A stretch of DNA of 64,000 nucleotides from assembly GCA_028284905.1 (NCBI GenBank), contig JANQQU010000063.1:1-64000 (forward strand), written 5' to 3'. Both the position numbers and the translations under genes were made by a program. Below the pieces are notes generated by a model that was not told the origin of the DNA, ran no database searches, and saw only the letters and a list, made by a program, of their open reading frames with translations. Origin of the DNA: Calditrichia bacterium. Its GTDB lineage: Bacteria; Calditrichota; Calditrichia; RBG-13-44-9; J075. Below, one piece after another: positions 8,583 through 17,576 of this stretch. Position 1 is the stretch's first letter; the number at the start of each line of letters is the position of its first letter.

Positions 8583-9214
8583 GTGACAGTGGATTGATTC
8601 GAATTCTTCTCGCAGATGATCACCCGGTGGTATTAGATGGTCTGGAAGCAATTCTTAGCACCCAGGATGATTTCCAAATTGTTGCGACTGCCACTGATGG
8701 CAGGGAGGCGCTGGAAAAAACCCGTTCTTTGCAGCCGGACATCCTGCTGCTCGATCTGGAGATGCCGGAAATGGATGGTGTTTCCGTGATTCGTGAGTTG
8801 AAAGCCGAGCAAATGAACATCGGTATTATCGCCTTTACCGTATTCGATACCGATGAGCGCATCGTAAATGCGATAAAGGCCGGGGCCCAGGGCTATTTGC
8901 TGAAAGGGGTGCCGCGGGATGAAATTTTTCATGCCATTCGCGAAGTGCATGCCGGTCGCTCATTGCTGCAGCCGGTGGTCGCTTCCCGACTGATGCAACA
9001 CGTCCGGGAGGCACCGACGCAACTGACGCCGCGGGAGCTGGAAGTGCTTCAGTGGTTGGGGAAAGGTTTGAAAAACCGCGAATTGGCCGAAAAATTATTT
9101 ATCAGCGAACGGACCGTCAAGTTTCATATTAGTGCAATCCTGAGTAAGTTGGGGGCAGAGAATCGCACGGAAGCGGTATCGATCGCTGCCCAGCGGGGAT
9201 TAATCGATTTGTAA
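8579..9214 (+). CDS. NarL/FixJ-family response regulator
   Basis: A 211-residue regulator with an N-terminal receiver (acidic pair DD at 13-14, phospho-accepting Asp59 in [12 protein letters not shown], Lys in YLLKGVP). The C-terminal LuxR-type helix-turn-helix (about 148-205) has [12 protein letters not shown] and [22 protein letters not shown]. It is the partner of the GAF kinase upstream, with which it shares an ATGA start/stop overlap. The ATG at 8579 is chosen for this coupling over the in-frame upstream start at 8537. Target genes cannot be seen from sequence; neither neighbour shows an obvious operator. Confidence 0.92.
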   Translation: MSDSGLIRILLADDHPVVLDGLEAILSTQDDFQIVATATDGREALEKTRSLQPDILLLDLEMPEMDGVSVIRELKAEQMNIGIIAFTVFDTDERIVNAIKAGAQGYLLKGVPRDEIFHAIREVHAGRSLLQPVVASRLMQHVREAPTQLTPRELEVLQWLGKGLKNRELAEKLFISERTVKFHISAILSKLGAENRTEAVSIAAQRGLIDL

Positions 9215-9459
9215 TTTTTTTGCTGCTTGCGCCAGCGCAATTCTACAGCGAGTTTTTGGCCTTATCTTTCTGGCTGGAAAAATTTAAGGATTGGTTCCGT
9301 TGGTATCAAAAATTCGCTCTCTTACCTTTATCTCTACTCAAAATGCATGCGACGTGCAATCCTTTCCAATACCTCCCATCTTTTCTGCAATGAATAAAAT
9401 TATCGATGATAGACAATGCGACAGACTGTCGGAAATACAAACATAAGGATTATAGCCTG

Positions 9460-10980
9460 ATGCAAATCACTGTTAATCAACGAAACGCGAATGATCAGAA
9501 ATACGATTGGCTGGTTGTGCCGGTCCGGGAAGATGCCCGGGAAGAGCGCCTGGCCTGGATAGCCGGATGGTTGTCCATGACGCCGAAAGCACTGGCGGCA
9601 GCATTTAGCGGCCGGGCTAACAGCGAAAACACATTTTTCTCCACTGCCGGGGATTGTCCCGGGAAACAATTGGTTTTAGTTGGCATCGGTAAAAAATTAA
9701 GCAGCAAGGCGACGCGTTCCGCTTTCCGGAAATTTTTCTTCGATAACCGGGAACGTCTGCAGGGGAATATCGGTGTCGATTTCCGGAGTTTTTTTAGCGC
9801 GTCCGGCAAAAAAGCCGCGCAGACAGAAAGTGCCATTCATGGTGCTTTGGAAGGCCTGCAGCTTGCTGGTTATCAACCGGGAAAATACAAAACAAGCGCC
9901 GGTAATAACGGAGAATTAAAAATTGAAACTGTCGATTGTCTCGTTCCTGCGGAATCGGAAAATCTTGGTCAAAAAGTCGTCAAAAGTGTCCGTTACATTA
10001 GCGAAGCGCAGTTATTAGCGATGGAATTGGTCGATATGCCTGGCAATAAGCTGACCGCTGCCGAATTAGCCAAGCGTGCCTGGGCCTCCGGCAGTGATTA
10101 CGGATTTGAGGTCGCTGTTTTTGCCAAGACGGAAATCGAAAACAAGGGATTGCATGCCTTACTGGCTGTCAATCGCGGCAGCACCCGTCCCCCGGCATTT
10201 ATCATAATGGATTACCAACCGAAAAAGACCCGCCGGAAAAAATTGCCGGTCGTTGGCCTGGTGGGAAAAGGCGTAACCTTCGACACCGGTGGCATCTCCT
10301 TAAAGCAGCCGACCAATCTTCGTTTCCTAAAAAGCGACATGGGCGGCGCGGCAGCAGTATTAGGGGCTGTGGAAGCAGCCGCCCGCCTGCAATTGCCAGT
10401 GCGGGTTATCGGCATTATTCCCGCTACCGATAATATGCCGGACGGCAATGCCGTTAATCCCGGCGATGTTATCGATACTTATTCCGGCCTCACTGTAGAA
10501 GTGGAGGACACTGATGCTGAAGGTCGTTTGATTCTTGCTGATGGTCTTGCCTATTTGAAGAAGAATTTTCCGGTGGATGTCATTATCGATCTGGCGACCC
10601 TTACCGGGGCGAGCGTCATCGCGCTGGGGAAAGTTGGCGGTGCGCTGTTTTCGAATGATGATAAGTTAGCAGGCGACCTTAGTGCGGCAGGGAGTGCGGT
10701 CGATGAACGGGTGTGGCGTCTGCCGTTATGGGAGGAATATGGCGCACAGATTGAATCTGATGTCGCCGATGTGAAAAACTATGGTGGCCCCCCGGCCGGC
10801 GCGATTACCGCTGCAAAATTTCTGGAGAAATTTATCGATAAACATCCCCGGTGGGCGCATCTGGATATTGCCGGGGTTGTGCTTGCCCAAACGCCTTTTG
10901 CGAAGGAGCGTAGTGCCAGCGGTTTTGGCGTGCGTCTGCTGGTGGAGTATTTACAGCGTTTGTCAGGTACAAAAAAGTAA
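9460..10980 (+). CDS. pepA: Leucyl aminopeptidase, M17 family
   Basis: A 506-residue cytosolic two-metal aminopeptidase that removes N-terminal residues from peptides. The catalytic C-terminal domain shows the metal and catalytic residues: Lys270 and Asp275 in VGKGVTFDTGGISLK, the SDMGGAAAVLGAV helix, and the DTDAEGRL motif with Asp352, Glu354 and Arg356. The family consensus there is NTDAEGRL, so the leading Asn is Asp350 here. The N-terminal domain is divergent, as is usual. The ATG at 9460 follows AAGGATTATAGCC and matches the family start better than the upstream 9406. The 9215-9459 gap upstream holds only a small TTGCGC/GCGCAA hairpin near 9228. Confidence 0.93.
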   Translation: MQITVNQRNANDQKYDWLVVPVREDAREERLAWIAGWLSMTPKALAAAFSGRANSENTFFSTAGDCPGKQLVLVGIGKKLSSKATRSAFRKFFFDNRERLQGNIGVDFRSFFSASGKKAAQTESAIHGALEGLQLAGYQPGKYKTSAGNNGELKIETVDCLVPAESENLGQKVVKSVRYISEAQLLAMELVDMPGNKLTAAELAKRAWASGSDYGFEVAVFAKTEIENKGLHALLAVNRGSTRPPAFIIMDYQPKKTRRKKLPVVGLVGKGVTFDTGGISLKQPTNLRFLKSDMGGAAAVLGAVEAAARLQLPVRVIGIIPATDNMPDGNAVNPGDVIDTYSGLTVEVEDTDAEGRLILADGLAYLKKNFPVDVIIDLATLTGASVIALGKVGGALFSNDDKLAGDLSAAGSAVDERVWRLPLWEEYGAQIESDVADVKNYGGPPAGAITAAKFLEKFIDKHPRWAHLDIAGVVLAQTPFAKERSASGFGVRLLVEYLQRLSGTKK

Positions 10981-11108
10981 ACTGTCGATTGGCTAAGCCA
11001 CGGATGTGCACTGATAGACACGGATGAGAATCATTTTACTTCTCGTTCTTATCCCGGCAGCCGGGATGGGAACGCAATTATATGAGAAACTCTGTTTCTT
11101 ACAAAAAG

Positions 11109-11142
11109 ACAGCCCCGGATTTCTCAGAAATTCGGGGCTGTT
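11109..11142. terminator. Bidirectional rho-independent terminator
   Basis: ACAGCCCCG and CGGGGCTGT pair as the base of a hairpin closed by ATTTCT/AGAAAT around a short loop. A T-rich run follows on the plus strand and an A-run precedes it (serving the minus strand). It separates the convergent aminopeptidase and ATP-grasp genes. Confidence 0.85.
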
Positions 11143-11162
11143 TAAATTCTTTACATACCACA

Positions 11163-12374
11163 TCAGGACGTTGGCTTATCCGGTGCGGGAAGATTTGCGA
11201 AGAAATCAGTTTGAAAACGCTCCGCATAATTATCCAGCAATTCAATCACCCTTGATTGATCTTTACTATGGACGATCAAGCCGGCATGATGCTTTTTATT
11301 TAATCGCCAGGCGATTTCCGGATCGTTATAAGCGGACGTGTTCGGCCATTCCTGCCGCGCCAGGGAAATGATGATGCCCGAATATTCCTCGCGGGTTTCC
11401 GGCAATTGGTAAGTTTCTCCCGGCAGCAATGATTTGATCTTTGCCCATTCTGCCCAAAGGTTAACGCCACTGCCAGCTTCTACCATCTCGGCAATATTGG
11501 CACCACCTACCCGGGCGGATGTTTCCAGAAAATAGAATTTGCCGTCGGTACCTTTTATAAATTCGGTATGGGAAACGCCACGAACCAACCCCAGTGAGGT
11601 TACCAGTTCCTGATTCAACTCTCGCAAAGCAATGTCATCTTCGGAGTTATGGGCAACAGTGTGCGTACGAAAGATGCCGCCATGATGAGTGACTTCCCAG
11701 GGAGAAGCCATGTAGCGGTGCGTGCGTGCAAAAAGCACCTTACTATCGAAGACAACCGAATCGACATGGTAAATATCGCCGGGGACAAATTCTTCTAACA
11801 GATAATAGGACTGCTCATCACCCAGTTCTTCAATGTATTTCCAGAGTTCTTCACTATTCTGCACTTTTTTAATGCCGACGGCAGAGGCCTGGGAGCGGGG
11901 CTTTAATGCCCAGGGGGGAGGCACTTGCTGCGTAAATTCATGAACGCTGGGATGGTGGAGCACCTGGATAAATGCCGGCACGAGAATATTATGATCGCGG
12001 GCCTGAACACGCATCGCTAATTTGTCGCGAAAATAGCGAGTACGGGTATCACCCATACCGGGGACGCGTAAATGCTCTCGCAAAGCCGATGCTTTTTCCA
12101 AATCAAAGTCGTCCAATGCGACGATTTTGTCAATTTTCTCCGTGCGGGCAAGAAAGCTAACGCCCTTGATTAAATTGGGAATATCCCATTCATCGCCTTC
12201 TTCTTCTATATAGAAAATATCATCGAGAATATCGCGCGGCCAATCCTCATTTTCCAGGCGTTTGGCGGTCAGTAAAAATACCCGGTTGCCCAGGCGCTTT
12301 GCTTCCCTCAGAAATGCGACGCCTTTAAAATAGCTCGCCAGGCAAAGCAGGGTTTGTGGTGTTTTATCACTCAT
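11163..12374 (-). CDS. ATP-grasp family ligase
   Basis: A 403-residue ATP-grasp protein. A Rossmann-like N-terminal part (LLCLASYFKGVAFLREAKRLG) precedes the central ATP-grasp lid (RYFRDKLAMRVQARDHNILVP, WALKPRSQASAVGI). The C-terminal catalytic lobe has the metal-binding ETSARVGGANIAE motif. This order resembles the carbamoyl-phosphate-synthase-like / biotin-carboxylase-like ligases that join a carboxylate to an amine through an acyl-phosphate, including carnosine-synthase-type enzymes. The substrate is not inferable. The start at 12374 is chosen because GAGAGGAAG precedes it. The gene stands alone, convergent with pepA. Confidence 0.8.
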   Translation of the reverse strand: MSDKTPQTLLCLASYFKGVAFLREAKRLGNRVFLLTAKRLENEDWPRDILDDIFYIEEEGDEWDIPNLIKGVSFLARTEKIDKIVALDDFDLEKASALREHLRVPGMGDTRTRYFRDKLAMRVQARDHNILVPAFIQVLHHPSVHEFTQQVPPPWALKPRSQASAVGIKKVQNSEELWKYIEELGDEQSYYLLEEFVPGDIYHVDSVVFDSKVLFARTHRYMASPWEVTHHGGIFRTHTVAHNSEDDIALRELNQELVTSLGLVRGVSHTEFIKGTDGKFYFLETSARVGGANIAEMVEAGSGVNLWAEWAKIKSLLPGETYQLPETREEYSGIIISLARQEWPNTSAYNDPEIAWRLNKKHHAGLIVHSKDQSRVIELLDNYAERFQTDFFANLPAPDKPTS

Positions 12375-12653
12375 ATCTTCCTCTCTCGTATCAATGATCA
12401 TGTTCCCGTTGCATCACTTGGATGCTGCTGTAATGTGGGAAAAGTTATTGTTTACGGATTAGTAATGCAATAGTGGGAAAATTTCTCTTTCTTTATCCGA
12501 ACAACGGCGCTTTTTTGCCGTTAAGTAAATACTACGATAAGTAGGAGATCAAAATCCAACCCTCGAATTGGTTGATCTTTAATAATCAATATTTTACGAT
12601 AGACATGTTGATTATGTAGATGTGTATGCTTATCTAGTTATACGAGCGATGTC

Positions 12654-12685
12654 TAGCATATACCATAGTGGAATAGTGTATGCTA
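12654..12685. promoter_or_regulatory. Inverted repeat upstream of propeller gene
   Basis: TAGCATATAC and GTGTATGCTA form a 9-of-10 inverted repeat around a 12-base centre, ending 24 bases before the ATG at 12710. It could be an operator or an mRNA hairpin just upstream of the ribosome-binding site. The rest of the 12375-12653 gap is AT-rich and shows no other recognisable element. Confidence 0.4.
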
Positions 12686-12709
12686 AAACCAGTAAATGGA
12701 GGTTTGTTC

Positions 12710-14068
12710 ATGAATGTATCGAGCTTTAGGGGAATTTTCCCGGCTGTATTCAATTTAAATCATTCGCTGGGGAATTATTTTATCTGCACCCTGGTAATAA
12801 TTGCGCTGGCAGCGACTTCCCTTTGGGCGGATGCGCCGCCAAAAGATTGGCCGCAGTGGCAAGGACCGGACCGCACTGCTATTTCGCAGGAGAAAGGTCT
12901 GCAGCAAACCTGGCCGGATGCTGGCCCCGCACTCAGCTGGAAAATTGATGGGCTCGGTGGTGGAGACAGCACGCCTTCAGTGGCTGATGGCCGTATCTTT
13001 GGCATGAGTAATCTCGGGGAAGATGAGATCGTCTGGGCATTGAGCGAGAAAGATGGTAGTGAGCTCTGGCGAGTACGGATTGGTCCGGCATATCAGCAGG
13101 AAATGAATCAGTCGAACGACGGGCCGGGAAGTACACCGACGATCGATGGCGAGCGGCTTTATGTCGTCGGATTGAACGGGGATATTACTTGCCTGCAGGT
13201 AAAAGATGGAAAAACCCTTTGGCAGCGGAGCATGAGCGAAGATTTTGGCGGCAGCATACCACGCTGGAGCTATCGCGAATCGCCGCTGATTGACGGCGAT
13301 AAGGTGATATGCACACCCGGTGGCCCGGAAGCTTCAATTGTTGCATTGAATAAAAATTCCGGGGAAACGATCTGGCAAAGTAAGCTGCCCGGCAGTCCGG
13401 CAGCGGCTTATGCGTCTGCTATTGCTATCGATTTTGGCGGAGAGCGGCAATATGTGCAATTCACGGCCAGATCACTGGTCGGTGTCGCAGCAAGCGATGG
13501 TCGCTTTCTCTGGGAATATGAGAAACCGTCAAATCAGTATGGCATTAATTGCTCCACCCCGATTTATCATAATGGCCTGGTCTTCGCGGCGTCCGCATAC
13601 GGCAATGGCGGCGGACTGGCGAAGCTCAGCAAGAGCGATGACGGCAGCTTTCAGGCTGAGGAAGTCTACTTCACGAATCGTATGAAAAATCATCACGGTG
13701 GTATGATTCTCCATGAAGGCAGTCTTTACGGCGCAAACGGTGGTAATTCCGGTGGCTATCTTGCCTGCCTGAATTATGAAAGCGGCGAAGTATTATGGGA
13801 TGAAAGACGGAATGGCCGTCGGGTCGCGAAAGGTTCTGTGGCATTCGCAGATGATCGTCTCTATTTTCGCACTGAAGATGGCATCATGTTGCTCATCGAG
13901 CCGAGCACGGCAGAATACCTGGAGCGTGGCCGCTTCGAGCAGCCCGAGCGGAGCGGTAAACCGACCTGGGCCCATCCGGTAATCGCCAATGGCAAGCTTT
14001 ACCTTCGTGATCATGACATGCTTTATTGCTATGATATTGCTGTCAATACTGATGGTAATTCTGAATAG
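12710..14068 (+). CDS. Exported PQQ-like beta-propeller protein
   Basis: A 452-residue protein with an N-terminal export/anchor helix ([19 protein letters not shown]) and a propeller built of PQQ-type blades ([12 protein letters not shown] opening, then [35 protein letters not shown] and [12 protein letters not shown]). Proteins of this kind are common in FCB and Planctomycete genomes as outer-membrane or periplasmic scaffolds; the residues that hold PQQ in true quinoproteins cannot be confirmed here, so enzymatic activity is not claimed. GGAGG at 12700, 7 bases ahead of the ATG at 12710, sets the start. It shares its propeller type with the fusion protein at 4735-7173. Confidence 0.85.
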   Translation: MNVSSFRGIFPAVFNLNHSLGNYFICTLVIIALAATSLWADAPPKDWPQWQGPDRTAISQEKGLQQTWPDAGPALSWKIDGLGGGDSTPSVADGRIFGMSNLGEDEIVWALSEKDGSELWRVRIGPAYQQEMNQSNDGPGSTPTIDGERLYVVGLNGDITCLQVKDGKTLWQRSMSEDFGGSIPRWSYRESPLIDGDKVICTPGGPEASIVALNKNSGETIWQSKLPGSPAAAYASAIAIDFGGERQYVQFTARSLVGVAASDGRFLWEYEKPSNQYGINCSTPIYHNGLVFAASAYGNGGGLAKLSKSDDGSFQAEEVYFTNRMKNHHGGMILHEGSLYGANGGNSGGYLACLNYESGEVLWDERRNGRRVAKGSVAFADDRLYFRTEDGIMLLIEPSTAEYLERGRFEQPERSGKPTWAHPVIANGKLYLRDHDMLYCYDIAVNTDGNSE

Positions 14069-14086
14069 TAGAGTCCCGAAAGATAA

Positions 14087-14133
14087 GTGGTAATAGCAGC
14101 AGGCCGTATTCTAATGACTGCTGTTATTGCCAC
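14087..14133. terminator. Hairpin between convergent genes
   Basis: GTGGTAATAGCAGCAG and CTGCTGTTATTGCCAC form a 16-base stem with two G-U type positions and a 15-base loop, between the convergent propeller and TetR genes. The T-run is weak, so termination would be Rho-assisted or modest. Confidence 0.6.
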
Positions 14134-14153
14134 TATAGAGTATTTAGTGACTT

Positions 14154-14834
14154 TTATTGATAAGGTTTGAATTCCTCGAATAAACCCACCAGCCTCTCAC
14201 TAAAAGATTTCATGCCCGGCAGATTGGAAATCGCCAGTAGACGAACGATTAAATCCACACTGCGATCGACCAGTCGATCAGTTTTTTCCTGATCCGGTGT
14301 TGTATCAAACAGCCAGTAAATGATGATAAGGATTTTGAACAGCCAGAGAATCTCCGGCAGCTTATCCTTAATGCCACTGGGAATGCGGTCTGATGACCCA
14401 TTGACGCCTTCCCGAAGGAGAGATATATTCTCTTCACGAAGTTCGCGGGTTTCCTCGCTAAATGGCGATAAGGGGTGGCCGGGCGTAGAAGCCACCCGGA
14501 AAAGCGCTTTGGAAATCTGGTGATAGGGTCGGGCAACATCAAGATGGGTTTTGATCAATCCGGTAATGCGCGTTTTCAAAGCCTTGTTGTTGTTAAGTGT
14601 CGCCCGTGCCGGCTCGAGATGATCCTGATAGGATTTCTCATAAAAATGAAAAATGATATGTTCTTTGGTTTTGAAATGATAATAAGTGGCGCCCGGCGTC
14701 AATCCGGAAAGCTGCGCAATTTTGCGCATTGTCGCTTGCTCGTATCCGGTTTCCAGGAACAACTTCAGCGACGCATCGAGGATGCGTTGGCGGGTTTCCG
14801 CGGCTTTCTGATTTTTAGTGGCATTCATTGTCAT
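14154..14834 (-). CDS. TetR-family transcriptional regulator
   Basis: A 226-residue repressor. The N-terminal helix-turn-helix (about residues 10-55) reads RQRILDASLKLFLETGYEQAT followed by IAQLSGLTPGATYYHFKTKE, the family signature. The helical C-terminal ligand domain is divergent. It is the last gene of a four-gene leftward operon; its ATG is one base past the TAA of the DCC gene, so translation is coupled. Alternative starts exist at 14843 (TTG) and 14828 (ATG). Two perfect inverted ACGCGT-centred operators flank the operon promoter at 16970-17033, which makes autoregulation likely. The inducer is unknown. Confidence 0.9.
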   Translation of the reverse strand: MTMNATKNQKAAETRQRILDASLKLFLETGYEQATMRKIAQLSGLTPGATYYHFKTKEHIIFHFYEKSYQDHLEPARATLNNNKALKTRITGLIKTHLDVARPYHQISKALFRVASTPGHPLSPFSEETRELREENISLLREGVNGSSDRIPSGIKDKLPEILWLFKILIIIYWLFDTTPDQEKTDRLVDRSVDLIVRLLAISNLPGMKSFSERLVGLFEEFKPYQ

Positions 14835-14835
14835 A

Positions 14836-15246
14836 TTAATCAAGGAACCGTTGTTTTAGATCCGGGGTGGGCAGCATACAATGTTCTTGTTTGCCAAACC
14901 AGCGATAGCGATTACGGGCTACAAGATTGTAAAAAAAGTCCCGAATCGGTTTTGGAATGATGATAAATCCATACAACAGCGGCCAGAGGCCTTTCAGATG
15001 ACGAACCGCTTTCAGGGCACCGGAAGAACGGGTAAAGGCCCGATCGTTCTCGATCAGAACGAATGTATCAAAATCATCCGTAGGGAGCTGAAATTTTTTC
15101 AGGAGCGCCTGCCCGGTATTTGATTGCAAAGATGCAAACTGCAGATGGGCCTGGGGATCCCGTTCGATAATAAACTGAACAGAGTTGTTGCAAAGGTTGC
15201 AGACGCCGTCAAATAACATCAGTGGCTTCGCCGGAGACGAATTCAT
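14836..15246 (-). CDS. DCC-family thiol-disulfide oxidoreductase
   Basis: A 136-residue DUF393 protein, named after its Asp-Cys-Cys motif, seen here as LMLFDGVCNLCNNSVQF (CxxC at about residues 16-19). The fold is thioredoxin-like. The middle (FASLQSNTGQALL, AFTRSSGALKAVRHL) and the C-terminal helix with WFGKQEHC are also typical. Partners are often membrane proteins of the DoxX or HTTM kind, as here: it overlaps the 3' end of the SRPBCC-DoxX gene by 38 bases. Likely role: dithiol-disulfide exchange for a membrane electron-transfer or repair module; the substrate is unknown. Confidence 0.88.
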   Translation of the reverse strand: MNSSPAKPLMLFDGVCNLCNNSVQFIIERDPQAHLQFASLQSNTGQALLKKFQLPTDDFDTFVLIENDRAFTRSSGALKAVRHLKGLWPLLYGFIIIPKPIRDFFYNLVARNRYRWFGKQEHCMLPTPDLKQRFLD

Positions 15247-16159
15247 AATAAGCCTCTTTGGGTTTTCTCATACAATTTCCGGCCGTGGGCAGCAAATCGA
15301 TTATTAACCAATCGACAATGGATAAGCCTACCATGGCGATAGTTAAACTGGCCGGATTAAATGGCGCCAGGTATATTGCCGGGGAATGGAATATCGCGCC
15401 TGTCGCAAGGGCAAGCAAGGCCAGGCAATTAATAAAGTGTAGCAGCTTACTTCGAAATATCAGAAAAAACAGACCGAAAAGAATTTCCCCCACGCCAATA
15501 TATGGCAGTACTAAACGCTCATAACCGGGAAATAAACCGGTGCTTTGCAGTAATGCGAGTTCTCCGGTTTCCGGATAAAGAATTTTCGGAACCAGGCCCT
15601 GGTAAATCCAGACGAAAGCCAATAGTATCGCGATGAGCATGTGCACCAAATAGAGGCGCAGGGATGTTTTCGGATGAATATTTTTCTCCAGCCATAAGCG
15701 TAAACAGTCGAAACTCCAGGCAGTTGCCCAGCCAAGTAAAGGGCGGAATAAAATTGTATCGAGAAAGCGGCCGAGAATGCCAAAACGGGTTTGATAATCG
15801 AACCAGGTTTTAAAATGAAATCCGCTGCCGTTAAGTCCGTAAATCCATAAGCCGGTGCCGGATTTAATCGGTGAAAAAAGCTGGTTGGACCAAAAAGTGA
15901 GCGTATGAGAATTTTCCCCGGTTTCCTCAAATCGAGCTTCTTTCGCCTTCCCCCGTCCGATGACGCGTACCCCGGGAGCAATGTTTTTGCGATATTCCAG
16001 GAGCTGTCCATTCGTTTCGTCTTCCTGGGAAATTGGCGTGATTTCGGAAAAACGTAAGTCCCATTGTTGTTGTTTCTCGGGATTCTGGGTGTATTCCCAA
16101 AGGTCACTGAATTTTGCATTGATATACAGTTCCACGTAAACCGGATTTTGTTTAAACAT
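15209..16159 (-). CDS. SRPBCC domain fused to DoxX-like membrane domain
   Basis: A 316-residue fusion. The N-terminal half (to about residue 160) is a START/SRPBCC-type fold, a hydrophobic-ligand pocket: VYVELYINAKFSDLWEYTQNP opens it and a long amphipathic C-terminal helix (FLDTILFRPLLGW) closes it. The C-terminal half has four transmembrane helices with DoxX-like spacing (LVHMLIAILLAFVWIYQGLV, YIGVGEILFGLFFLIF, INCLALLALATGAIF, IAMVGLSIVDWLII). The ATG at 16159 is preferred over 16219 because of GGGAGG upstream. It overlaps the preceding gene by 8 bases and the next by 38, a tightly packed operon. A lipid- or quinone-linked redox task is a guess from the DoxX and DCC partners. Confidence 0.75.
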   Translation of the reverse strand: MFKQNPVYVELYINAKFSDLWEYTQNPEKQQQWDLRFSEITPISQEDETNGQLLEYRKNIAPGVRVIGRGKAKEARFEETGENSHTLTFWSNQLFSPIKSGTGLWIYGLNGSGFHFKTWFDYQTRFGILGRFLDTILFRPLLGWATAWSFDCLRLWLEKNIHPKTSLRLYLVHMLIAILLAFVWIYQGLVPKILYPETGELALLQSTGLFPGYERLVLPYIGVGEILFGLFFLIFRSKLLHFINCLALLALATGAIFHSPAIYLAPFNPASLTIAMVGLSIVDWLIIDLLPTAGNCMRKPKEAYYEFVSGEATDVI

Positions 16160-16958
16160 GGCCGCCTCCCTCTTGTTCTGCAGATTCAGCCAATAATATA
16201 CCTTCCGTCCGGGAAGCATCTCCGGATTTTGCCAGAGGGACTAATGAGCGATAGCTATGCCATATAAGCGATTCTTCCTCAACTAATAGAGTGGAATCCA
16301 ACACGGTATTTATCTGATGCTCGCGAAAGAAATCATACAAATGCGGAAAATGATGCTCCACTGAATGACAGAAGCATATTTCCCAATCAGGGTGGTCGAC
16401 AGTTTGCAGAAAAGCTTGCCGGCGCAGTGGATCATACAAGCAAAGGCCATTGTGCTCCAGGGTAAATTTTGCCGCTGCTTTGGCATCGGGAAAAACGCTC
16501 TCGCTGGGTTTGGAAAGCCTGACGCTCTTCATGTCCGTGCTCAAGTAACCACTACAGGGAGAGTGGCGTGCCTGGCAGGTAATAGTGTAAAATTCTCCGG
16601 GATCATCAATCATGAATACCGGCGGGGATTCGTTGCGCAGAATTTCCCTGGGTTCCAATCGATGCCACAGCCGGGAAGAGACAGATTCGAAAAGGGGATA
16701 CAAACTTGGATAGACCTTTGCCGGCGTATGTAAATCGACCTGGATACCGCAGACAATCCGCTGTATATGAATCGGGGGAATTCTCAATGGCCCAAGATGG
16801 GATACGAAAAAATCGCCAGCTTGTAAGCTGATGATTCCATTAGAGGATAGCGAAGGCCGGCGGACCGTCATGCAATCCGGCAGCAAGGCTTGCAGCGCCT
16901 CCGGCGTCGCACTGAAGTTGACAGTAATTAGCTTGTTGACAGCGGTTTTGATTTTCAT
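16152..16958 (-). CDS. DUF2071-like (acetoacetate-decarboxylase-fold) protein
   Basis: A 268-residue protein with no signal peptide or membrane segment. The opening (TVNFSATPEALQALLPDCMTV), the SLQAGDFF strand and the RHSPCSGYLSTDMKSVRLS region suggest the DUF2071/YqjF group related to the acetoacetate-decarboxylase fold. The match is by general pattern, so the family name is tentative. It is the first gene of the TetR operon; AAAGGGG lies just upstream of its ATG and the promoter-operator region directly before that. It overlaps the next gene by 8 bases. Confidence 0.55.
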   Translation of the reverse strand: MKIKTAVNKLITVNFSATPEALQALLPDCMTVRRPSLSSNGIISLQAGDFFVSHLGPLRIPPIHIQRIVCGIQVDLHTPAKVYPSLYPLFESVSSRLWHRLEPREILRNESPPVFMIDDPGEFYTITCQARHSPCSGYLSTDMKSVRLSKPSESVFPDAKAAAKFTLEHNGLCLYDPLRRQAFLQTVDHPDWEICFCHSVEHHFPHLYDFFREHQINTVLDSTLLVEEESLIWHSYRSLVPLAKSGDASRTEGILLAESAEQEGGGHV

Positions 16959-16969
16959 ATTACCCCTTT

Positions 16970-17033
16970 TTGAACGCGTTTAAAAAATACGAAAGCAAAT
17001 ATTCTTAGTCAAGTGAAAATTAAACGCGTTCAA
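16970..17033 (-). promoter_or_regulatory. Promoter flanked by two TetR-type operators
   Basis: TTGAACGCGTTTAA at 16970-16983 and its exact reverse complement at 17020-17033 share an ACGCGT core, centre to centre exactly 50 bases apart. Between them, read leftward, are TTGACT (17007-17012) and TATTTT (16984-16989) with 17 bases between, a good -35/-10 pair. A repressor bound at both sites would sit directly against the -10 element and just upstream of the -35. The operon's own TetR protein (14154-14834) is the obvious candidate. Confidence 0.75.
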
Positions 17034-17078
17034 AAATATAAAATATGAGCTGGTGGCGAATAAAAAGTAGGTGAGTGT

Positions 17079-17576
17079 TTATCTGGTGAGGTTTTTGAAA
17101 TACGCAGCCATCACCTCGGTATGTAGTGGAAAGGCGAGTGTTATTGGCTGGGAGAAAATGCGCCGTTCGCTGGTTTCCCTGGTCGCGGAAAAGGGAGGTA
17201 AGTCTGACTCGTGCAGGAGCGTTTCTGATAATCCAAAAATAATCAGCATATTGTCTTCACTGCTACGCACCCGGAATTCGCGGATATTTTTTGCAGATAC
17301 CTGAATGCCGGTTTCTTCGTAAAGCTCCCGGGCGCAAGCGGCTTGCCAGGATTCTCCAAAATCGATGAATCCCCCGGGAAACGCTAACTTCCCAGCTGCC
17401 GGACGAATCGCACGGCGGATGACCAAAAGGCCATTATCTACCGGCTGCAATAGCACTGCAACCGGCAGAGGATTTCTATAAGTAATACGATGACAGGAAG
17501 CGCATTTCCGGGGCCAGGGTGTTTCTGTCGAAAATGCATTTCCACAAAAGCCACAATGCGCGTATGCATTAGCCAT
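17079..17576 (-). CDS. Nudix hydrolase with N-terminal zinc ribbon
   Basis: A 165-residue Nudix enzyme. A zinc-ribbon (CGFCG and CASCH within the first 35 residues) precedes the Nudix box, which is intact as GFIDFGESWQAACARELYEE. Such proteins hydrolyse nucleoside diphosphates linked to another moiety; the zinc ribbon and overall size resemble the ADP-ribose / NADH-pyrophosphatase side of the superfamily, but the substrate is not fixed by sequence. The ATG at 17576 is preceded by AGGATAAA. It overlaps the stop of the TerB-like gene by 8 bases, so the pair is co-transcribed. Confidence 0.88.
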   Translation of the reverse strand: MANAYAHCGFCGNAFSTETPWPRKCASCHRITYRNPLPVAVLLQPVDNGLLVIRRAIRPAAGKLAFPGGFIDFGESWQAACARELYEETGIQVSAKNIREFRVRSSEDNMLIIFGLSETLLHESDLPPFSATRETSERRIFSQPITLAFPLHTEVMAAYFKNLTR

